A DNA stretch of 64,000 nucleotides from Viola odorata (taxonomy: Eukaryota; Streptophyta; Magnoliopsida; Malpighiales; Violaceae): assembly GCA_963691705.1 (NCBI GenBank), contig OY829537.1:65014304-65078303 (forward strand), read 5' to 3'. Every line of letters begins with the position of its first letter. Within the stretch, counting starts at the first letter, position 1. The position numbers and the translations under genes are program-made. The notes beneath the pieces were generated by a model. The model worked only from the letters and a program-made list of their open reading frames with translations. It was not told where the DNA came from and searched no databases. Shown in pieces: positions 55,642-64,000 of this stretch.

Positions 55642-56640
55642 TTTTGCTTTTTGCTTTTTCTTTTTAGTACGTATACATATGGGGAAAGTTGTGCGTGTGA
55701 TCTAGTTAATATCTAGTCCTGAGTGCATACAAATTAGGGTTGTGAAAAAAAATTGAAATTTGAAGAATTGAATTGAACTAACCTTAATTTGAACCAAAAA
55801 AATAGGATATCTGGATTGAAAAAATGAAATTTTATTCTATCTGTTACTATAGTAAAATTTTAAAGCGAATCGGACCGAAATCTAATTTTAAATAATTGAG
55901 ATATTCAATCAAAACGAATCGATTAGATGAATAATCGATTAAATAATATTCGCTGACTTAAAAAATTAATCATCTGAATTGATTCATTCAAACTAGTTAT
56001 GTTAATCCCGACATAAACTCCCATGATACAAATTCACAAACTTTGTGGACAAGGTAGGGACAAAAGGCAAGAAACGCATTTGCATGTAATTAGCTATAGG
56101 CAAAGCCCCACACACCACCTTTCGTAAAGTCTCTTTAATTCATAAAGAGGCAAAGAATCTATCATGCCACATTATAAAACTAACATAAAAAGGTCCAATT
56201 TCTTCATAAGATCATAAATATTCTTAATCTTATAAATATTTAATATATACTTTTTAATTTGGATAGTTTCCCAATTGATAATTTATTGTTGTTTCAAAGT
56301 TTCTGTAAAGTAGAAGCCATACAAAGGTTTAATTCTGTTTTTCAGATGCGTGTCACACGGTTTTGGTCTTTCTGGATTTTTTACTGTGATAAATTAGATG
56401 GCCAACCAATTTTAGTGTGAGTATTTTCTTGGCGGTCGAAATCAGTGTTACGAAACAATATTCAATTATTAATTACATGAATTCAACCATATCATAATAA
56501 TTTAGTACTCAAAACCCTTTATCCTAATTACATCAAATTGGACTCTGCGTTCAGAAATGAATGTATCAAATTGAAATAAAAATTATAAAAATTGGTAATT
56601 AGGTAGGCATTAATTAAATCACATTTACAAACACAAAGAA
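55642..56640. other. AT-rich intergenic sequence
   Basis: No gene, RNA or repeat was recognised. Confidence 0.5.
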
Positions 56641-56689
56641 ATATGAAATTCTATAAATATATGGGCTCGTTTGAATTTATTTACTAACA

Positions 56690-58120
56690 TGAAGACTAAA
56701 TTAATCATTTACAGGTTTAATTTTAAATCTTTTTACGAATATAAGGTATGAATTAATCAAATAGGAGTTTAATTGGAAAATGAACATGGACTAAATTAGT
56801 TAATAATTTTTAAAAAAATAAAATTAATCAATAAATAATAATTTTAGAAAAATATGAGGATTAAATTTATCATTTAAAGGATCCCTTATAAATCTTTTAT
56901 GAAAATGGGTACGGTGCAATTTTTATAAACATGGACTAAATAAATACATTATATAGCTACAATGCTTGTCACTGTAGCTTTGATCATTTTGCTTTATAAG
57001 GCCATTAGAAAATTGGTCTCCGTTTTACGGGATTGATTGGTTGAATTGAAATTAATCATTAATTCATCATCTCTTTTGAGATTTAGTTGGTGGCGCAAGT
57101 TTGCGAGCGTCAAGTTACTACCTAGTTTCTTTTTGTTCTCTTTTCTCTCCTCTTATATAAAAAAATAGAAAAATAGAAATTCAATTAGATAATTTTAAGC
57201 ATCAAACTTCCATCATTATTTACAATGAATTGTACAAAACTTATTAGAAGGAATAATTAAGTAAGTTTTAATTTGACTAAATTTACAAACACATAAAAAA
57301 TATGGGATTCCATAAATGGAGGGTTTGATTGAATTTTTTACATACATGATGATTAAATTAATCGTTAAGTAGTAGAAGTAAGATCAATCATGCAAATGCT
57401 TAATTAATCATTCACTGTGAATTATATAAAAATTATTAAAATGAGTAATTATATAAAGTTTAGTTGGATATGCTTTATAAATATAGGGACAAATTTATCA
57501 TTTAGGAGTTTGATCGGGAAAAAAAATTAAGAATAGAAAAGACTAAATTATTCAAAAGGAATAAAGAAAGACAAAAAAATTAAAATTTTGGAACCAATTT
57601 TTACGAAATTCACGGTAGAAATGGGCATTTGTTTTATGAGTATTAGAATTTTATGAATATTGAAATTAAATTAATTATTTATAAGTTTAATTAAAAAAAA
57701 ACCGAATACAATGACTAAATGAATCATGTAAGAGTTCGATTTTAATTTTTTACGAGCATATGGACTAAACATGGACCTAAATTTGATTGTAATTTTTTTA
57801 CGAACACAGAGATTAAATTAATTATTTAGGGAATTAATTGGAAGTCTCTTACGAATCATATAGGGTTTGAGTGAGAATCTTTTACTAACATTGGACTATA
57901 TTAATCATCTATGGGTGATTGTAATTTTTTTACGAACACGGTGTCTAAATTAATCGGTAGAGGTTTGATTGGAAAAAAATTATGAGCCTAAACTAATCAA
58001 CGAATTACAGTTTAAGAAAAAGACTAAATTATTAACAAATAAAAGCGTAAAAAGAACAAAATTAATTATTTTGGGGTTTGGTCGAATTTTTTTTTTAAAT
58101 ATAAAGATTAAATTAATCAG
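56690..58120. repeat. Degenerate ~50-bp periodic AT-rich tract
   Basis: Variants of GACTAAATTAATCATTTAGG followed by GTTTGATTGGAATTTTTTAC and GAACA recur about 17 times, for example near 56695, 56745, 56850, 57350, 57490, 57664, 57712, 57810, 57890, 57943 and 58103. Spacing is often 45-60 bp. Copies are very diverged. It looks like an old satellite-like expansion. Confidence 0.6.
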
Positions 58121-58454
58121 TAAAAGTTTTCGTTGGAAAAAAATTATTTAACAAATACAAGAAAAAAAAACGTTAGCTAAATTAGCATGAGACCCATTTT
58201 AACAGTACCAGTACTATAAATTAAACGACCCCATTTTGTTTTATATATATACTTAATTTTTTTTTGGATGATATCATTTCATGTAGGCTTTAAGTTAAGC
58301 CATTTATCTTTACCCATATCGCCTTATAAATAGTAATATAAAGATTTGTGTATTCTAATGTAAAAAAGACTTATATTATGATTTCGTTTAGTTCGTATTA
58401 CTGTCTTTTTAATTTAATCAGATGCAAAAGAAAATGCAAGTGTAAGGATTAATA

Positions 58455-58590
58455 TAAGTCAAATGCAGCAGGTTAATCCAAGTGTAAGGATTAATATAAG
58501 TTAAGTTGGATGATATTAATCGTTTAGTTCGTTAAGTCTTTAATTTAATTGGATTTTCGTTAAGCTATCACCTGCTGCATTTGATTTTCC
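58455..58590. repeat. Short inverted and direct repeats
   Basis: CAAATGCAGCAGGT at about 58462 is mirrored by ACCTGCTGCATTTG at about 58570. AAGTGTAAGGATTAATATAA is repeated at about 58438 and 58479. It could be a small decayed DNA-transposon relic. Confidence 0.4.
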
Positions 58591-60865
58591 AAAAATCAGA
58601 TGTTAGCTTAACCATCAAATACATTTAATTTCTACCAAATTTATAATATTTAGAAAAGTAAGAAAAAACCAACATCGCCGTTGAACCTAAAAACTTCATA
58701 CGTACTTTCTTGCAATATATCAAACCACATGTAAATCTTGTAAATATTTTATTCGTAAATTCACAACAATAATGACTATAAATATAATTTCATTATCACA
58801 TGAAAAACAAATAAGAGTTTCATGGTCTCCAATTTCCATGAATTTATTTGTACAATTAATACATTATTATTTCATCACATAGTATACTATTTTATACTCC
58901 ATTTGATCTCAAAAAATGAGTGTCAACCCACTATCAAAATAATTACGGTAATGATTAATCACTATTTTTTATTTATTTCTAACCAATTGCTTTATTAATT
59001 ATACATAATCAACACTAATTTTGATTTTTTCATACATTGAAAATGATGAAAACGGTATTTTTTTTCAAAGAAAAGTGATTAAGACGTTAGATATCATTTA
59101 TTATAAAAAGGTCAAATGTAAGTTTCGTGTGGGTAGTCGCGTGGTCTGCTTACAATAATCATGAACCTAACTGTGGGGATTGTTATTTAAAATAATAGGA
59201 AAAAATATATAAAATCACCCTCACATTCATATCATCGAAATCTGTTCCCACCACCACCTCATCGTCATCCTCCCTCTCCCTGTGCTTCTCTTTTGGCAAA
59301 CATAATAAAATAGTAACAAATTCACTAAAATCTATTCTTCTTATTATTTCTTAAAGGATGAAATTTATTCATTCAAAATTGCACAATAATATAAAATAAT
59401 TAGATCACAAGGACAAATTGTCCTTTTAAACACCCATGAAAATTAAAAAAAAAATACTACACCCTATAAAATGAAATTACTGTAAATATTTTTCATTAAA
59501 ATTGAATGTAAAAATTAATGTACAATAGAGTATTAACACCCAATTACAATTATCAAATATTATCTTAATAGGGAATTAAATCTGCAGAAATCTGGAATGA
59601 AGAACATGTAGAAATCTGGAATGAAGAATTTGCAGAAATGAAGAACAACTAAGAATTCTAAAATTTGAGTAATCATTAACGCAATTGGAATTTAAACTGA
59701 AATTTTAGTTATACTCACCACATATAAACACCATTTACGGTGGGTATTAAACTTAGAACTCACTTTTCTCTCATAACCTGTAATCGATAATCAAACAACC
59801 AAATAAATATCACATATATAATACATCACAAATTTGGATGAAACAAAAATCACGAGAACATAGCTAAATCCAGAAATACACAAGTAAGATAGAAGAAGCT
59901 TTCAACCTTGGGAGATGAACATAAGAAGAAAAAACCAAAAAAATGATCCAAAATTCTCCGACGATAGATCTGTAATAACACTAAAGAAAAGACTCAGTAA
60001 AAACCAAACATAGAGAAGGAAGAGCAAGAACGGAAATTAAAAAGAGAGAAAGAAACAAACCCCACCTTTACATGCAACTAAGGGCCCTGCCACCACAATG
60101 TCCCGACCACAATCGACACTCACCGATAACAGATCGGAGGCAATGAAATCTAGATCCACACATGTTGTTACACAAAATGGCCTTTTTCAAATGAGGAAGC
60201 AAAACCAAGCAAGATAGAGGGCGGCGGAAGAAGAGAGGTTAACTTTTGGATCTTGAATTTGGATCTGGGAAGGAGATAGAAAGATTGTGACTCTGATGGC
60301 TTGGAGAAGGGAGAGTCTAAAGAAGTGGGTAGGGTTTTGTTTGGGAAAGATTATGGAGGATGAGGAGGAGGAGGAGGAGGAGGAGGAGAGAAGGATGACG
60401 ATGAGGTCATGGTGGTTAGAGGATGAAGGAGATGAGATTGAAAGAGGTGGTGATTTTCTAGGAAGTGGAGGAAAAAAAGGGATGGTTTATTTGTTCTATT
60501 TTATTAATTATTTAACAACTAAAAATAATAGGATTTATTTATACAAAAAATCTGAAACATCCGGTCATATATTATTCAGCCGGTTGTATTTGAAGAAAAT
60601 GGGTACATTGCTTGAGAAACATAGTACATGGGAGGTTAACTAATAGTTTTGTAGTCCAAGGGAGGTTTTTGGTTTTCGCGAATTGTCTAGAATTTTTTAA
60701 ACTATATTCCCATTAAAATATTGAAGGCAAACACTTCATCTTATGATGATGTTGTTTTGGAAATTTTGAGTTACATGAGTAACTTTTTCAAGTTGTAATG
60801 AAAATTACGGTTGTAACGGCCTATTTAATCTAGTAATATAAGTGAAAATTTTCTTTAAGGATGGT
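58591..60865. other. AT-rich intergenic sequence
   Basis: No credible gene is seen. A GAG-rich microsatellite lies at 60359-60390 and accounts for an acidic open frame there. GA/AG-rich leader-like sequence occurs at 59880-60080. Confidence 0.5.
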
Positions 60866-61132
60866 TGGCGGCGTGCAACATAGCTCCTCAGAGTACTATT
60901 CAGATTATGGAGGCAAATGAATCTGATGATGTTGATGAATGTTTTCAAACCGAAACCGTTATTTCACCTACTCTAGTGTCTATTATTAGGAATGACATTC
61001 AATCTGTAATCGTCGACTCTAACCTAATTATCTTATAGTGGGAAATGCCAATGAGGATTATGAGATTCATGACGACAAGGATGATTCTGGTAGTGCAGGT
61101 GACGACGACGACGATGAAGATTTTGTAATATG
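60866..61132 (+). pseudogene. Possible CACTA transposase C-terminal relic
   Basis: A broken frame reads DDVDECFQTETVISPTLVSI and, after a stop near 61037, ends in an acidic Asp-rich tail (GDDDDDEDF). Such tails close CACTA (En/Spm) TNP2-like proteins. Support comes mainly from the adjacent En/Spm-like relic. Confidence 0.3.
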
Positions 61133-61277
61133 ATATATCTGTTCAATTTTTACATGAATGTTCAAATAATTTTTTGTTTTTAATTTCTGCACTTTTCAAC
61201 ATGCGAAATGTACGTTATTGGTAACAATTATATACTAGTCTTGAACTATTTGTAACAATTCAAAATTATGAATAAAT

Positions 61278-62660
61278 GAGTGGTCGAGATCAAGATCGCA
61301 CATTTGATAAATCACATGTTAGAGGTAGTAGATCGCATGGTAGTGACAATAGAGGCATTAGTAGAGATAGTGAGGGTGGTAGAGATTCTCGGGGTCGTAC
61401 TAAGGACACAGATTTAGAGGCACATCTCACCGTCCCATAGGACTACTCGCGGGTTGTTGTCCCCATCGGTTTGCAGATGTACAATCTCCACTACGACGAG
61501 CCTATTCAGGATCTTTCCACGGCTCAGGAGTGGGTATCGAGTCATCATTGCCGCAGTCACATCACCACCGACATGTTTTGATGTAGGGTCTTGATGATAT
61601 GACAGAATGTGACCCTCTTTACCCCCCTTGACATCATTGACCTCACCACTCCCCACAGCGCGATCAGTCGGCCGGGCCCACAGCTGCAGAGCTTGACCAT
61701 GATCTCCATTATGTGCTCGTACACGCGGCTTCTGCTCCTACTGAGCCTTTAGGTAAAAATAAAATGTCATTTGTGAATATGCCATATCTTTTAATTCAAA
61801 ATTTTGATATTTAAATTTAAATGATTTTTGTTTGTGATTGTTCTATGTGCAGCCTCATCTGCGACGCCAGCTTGTAGGAGATCACTCTTGTCTCGATGAT
61901 GTGGTTCACTACCGCAGTGCATTCCTGGAATGAGTTTGGATCAAACACTATCGACCAGCTATGGGATGAGTTTAGTGTACAATCATCTTTATTAACTTGA
62001 TATTATATTTCCTTAATATTCTTTATTTACATGCATATTGTAATTACTTAATGTTATTTGTCACTAATAATAAAACTTTTATTATATACAAGGTTTCAGT
62101 AGGACCCGTCTATTAAACATGAGCTCAAACACTTAAGGAGGAAGGTCTCTACTAGCCGATTTGTGGAAACGCTATACAAGTAGCGGCGAAGGGCCTTAAA
62201 GAGTATGACACATTCTCGGAGAGGAAGAAACATAAAGGTCTGGACGGTATGTCACGGGAAGTATGGGGGCACTTGTGCAACTACTGATCGACCTCGTAGT
62301 TCCAAGCGATATTCCAAAGGATCAAGAGGAATCGGTAGAGTGGTGAAGAGAGGTAAGAAAAAACCTTTGGCACTCACACGACGGGAAGCAGAGGCTTCGG
62401 AAAGAGGGTTGATATTCTAGTAATGTGTTGTAGCTCTTTCTTATTTAAATTTTTCGTTTCTTTGATGAATTTAGTTGTTTTACTTGATTTAATTTGTTTC
62501 CCTAACTAAGGTTTTATTTGGAATGTTGTAGGAGAAGAATATATACGAGTCTTAGGGTGGTCCGGTCCTTTTTGACACGGTTTATGACCACACCCATATC
62601 TCAAAGAAACATCTTGAGAAATATATCAACCCCAGAAATGAAGCTTGCATTATAAGTAAT
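61278..62660 (+). pseudogene. En/Spm (CACTA) transposon-associated protein relic
   Basis: ATG 61278 opens an Arg/Ser/Gly-rich stretch (MSGRDQDRTFDKSHVRGSRS). After AT-rich, intron-like parts, a frame at about 62160-62420 reads LKEYDTFSERKKHKGLDGMS, REVWGHLCNY, FQAIFQRIKRNR and THTTGSRGFGK. This is the order of conserved blocks in the plant Ptta/En/Spm transposase family, with four in-frame stops among them. A final exon-like piece (62535-62650) reads FDTVYDHTHISKKHLEKYI. It is non-functional. Confidence 0.55.
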
Positions 62661-62802
62661 ACTACAAATTTGATTAACGTTTCTAGTTATTAAATTTCAA
62701 GTGATGTTTATATCATAATTTTATCATTTCAATAATTTTTACTAATTTTTTCATGTAATTCTTAACTAATTATGTCAATTTCAGAAAGCGTATAAGGAGG
62801 GT

Positions 62803-64000
62803 TATTGATGGTTGCCGGATTCGTAAAAAATAAAATCAATACAACTTATCACCCTGAAATAAAGAATATTGCAGTAAGCGATAGGAGGTTCGTTCCATAG
62901 AGATTTAAGTCTAATTTTAGTATTTGAATATGACCGATTGAAATAATGGTATTAACTAATATGAGGGGGGTTTTGTTGTAACTAATTAACAAAATAGAAT
63001 ATAGTTATAAGTGTAAACAAACAAGTGATGAATAAAATCAAATGATAAGAAATTCCTAGTAAAGACACAACTAAGGTCATAATTCACATGTATTGATCAT
63101 TGGTTCAAAAATGTTTAAAACTGAATTTCATAGGGCGGCTATAGAAGTCAGGTCCACTTTGACTTTCTACTCTCCTCTTAATCAAGTTACTAAAAGAGAC
63201 CCTCTATTAAGAACCCTAATCTTCTAGCAATCCTAAAGTTCACTTATAGGATTTAACTAGTTGATTGATAAAAATAGGGAGAGACCGTTCCTAGACCTAG
63301 GGAAGAGACCTCTCGCCCCTATAAACCTAATTCTTCTCATTCTCTAGCTGAGTCCCGGCTGACCATAAGCTACTTGCCTACGGATTCCTACTAACAATAT
63401 AGACCCAAAATTATTAGGAAAAACTGTAATTATTCAGGTTTAAAAATTAAGTATATCACTCTTAAGTCAAACAAGAATAAATTCACAAGAAATCAGAAAG
63501 AGAAGAAATATGAAATTCAGATTTGATTAACTTCATTTAGACCTCACAATACTGGAATTATGAACCTTAGTCTTTACCAGGAATGAATTATTTAGCTAGA
63601 CAAAGACATAATTAAAATAGAATAAAAAGATAATTGCATAAAATCGGAAAATCTCCTCATTTCAATGAAGAAGACGAGGAGAGCAGAGAAACAATGGAGT
63701 CCTAGCTACTGCCCAGTTACAAAGACGAAAATAGGGAAAATACGAGACGAAGAGATGATGCCGATCTTTACCGTCCTTCTCTCTAAGTAGTCTGGGAAAA
63801 ATTATATTCTGTTTATCTTTCCTAGAGTTCTAGATAAAATAGAAAAGCTAAGTGTTCTTATCCTTTGGGAAGTTTTACAAAACTGAAACTCTTATGGATA
63901 AGTGCGTACTGAATGCAGAGGTGTTGTTGTGTTGTTAGTCTTTTTCTAGGGGAAGAGCTGCTGATGACTCTTCCTGACTTGCGGTCCAGGCCCATTATGC
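62803..64000 (-). repeat. LTR of the same family as the 26010 solo LTR, runs off the window
   Basis: It starts TGATGGTTGCCGGATTCG inside the CACTA relic. Along its length it matches 26010-26155 plus 41762-43027, including TTCACTTATAGGATTTAACT and TTTAAAACTGAATTT. At least 1198 bp lie in the window. Whether an internal region follows cannot be seen. Strand is inferred from the family. Confidence 0.7.

Noticed and set aside
60287..60643. 118-codon acidic ORF
   Set aside because: It is produced by a GAG-rich microsatellite, has no domain, and lies in AT-rich intergenic DNA.
61414..61656. 80-codon minus-strand ORF
   Set aside because: No domain; it lies across the En/Spm-like relic on the other strand.

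Overview
The window is nuclear DNA of a flowering plant, probably a eudicot. It has GT-AG split genes, plant-type Ty3/gypsy, PIF/Harbinger and CACTA elements, and an integrated caulimovirid (plant pararetrovirus) relic. The species cannot be named from the sequence. Only two host genes are visible: an apparently complete 11-exon plastid-type DnaJ (HSP40) gene at 44758-53862, and the orphan last exon of a SYP5-type Qc-SNARE at 21885-22016. Nearly everything else is mobile DNA in several generations.

Layout. 234-7160 (minus strand) is a decayed endogenous caulimovirid: a movement/coat/protease/RT-RNase H polyprotein broken by stops and a frameshift, plus a second ORF with one internal stop. 7161-7931 is LTR-like. 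7932-21500 is a minus-strand Athila/Tat-type gypsy relic (LTR, tRNA-Asp primer site, gag, protease, and an extra ORF with its own TATA box, but no RT or integrase). Its extra ORF is split by a CRM-type chromovirus at 8498-16215 (TSD ATTCT), whose pol ORF runs into its own 3' LTR. 21885-22016 is the SNARE exon. 23411-44402 is a PIF/Harbinger transposon whose transposase is split by a 1.4-kb solo LTR (26010-43027, TSD GCATG). That solo LTR is itself split by a 15.6-kb Tat-lineage retrotransposon (26156-41756, TSD AATGG). The DnaJ gene starts about 355 bp after the Harbinger end. Downstream lie a 1.3-kb element with long terminal inverted repeats, a degenerate ~50-bp periodic tract, AT-rich sequence, CACTA relics, and a further LTR running off the window end.

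The most interesting unit is the 15.6-kb Tat element. Behind a sense gag-pol it carries two tandem-repeat arrays and four reading frames on the opposite strand. Two of these are paralogous, some have canonical TATA boxes, and some have spliceosomal introns in antisense orientation. The gag-pol is dead (several stops, two frameshifts and a catalytic Glu-to-Lys change in the integrase), although the two LTRs differ at only about 6 of 572 positions by eye. The copy was therefore probably mobilised by other elements. In the CRM element, the LTR upstream of the TATA box holds about thirteen AACGG/CCGTT motifs, the core of the plant G2/M-phase MSA element.

All family assignments are by eye from motifs and recalled families; no database search was run.
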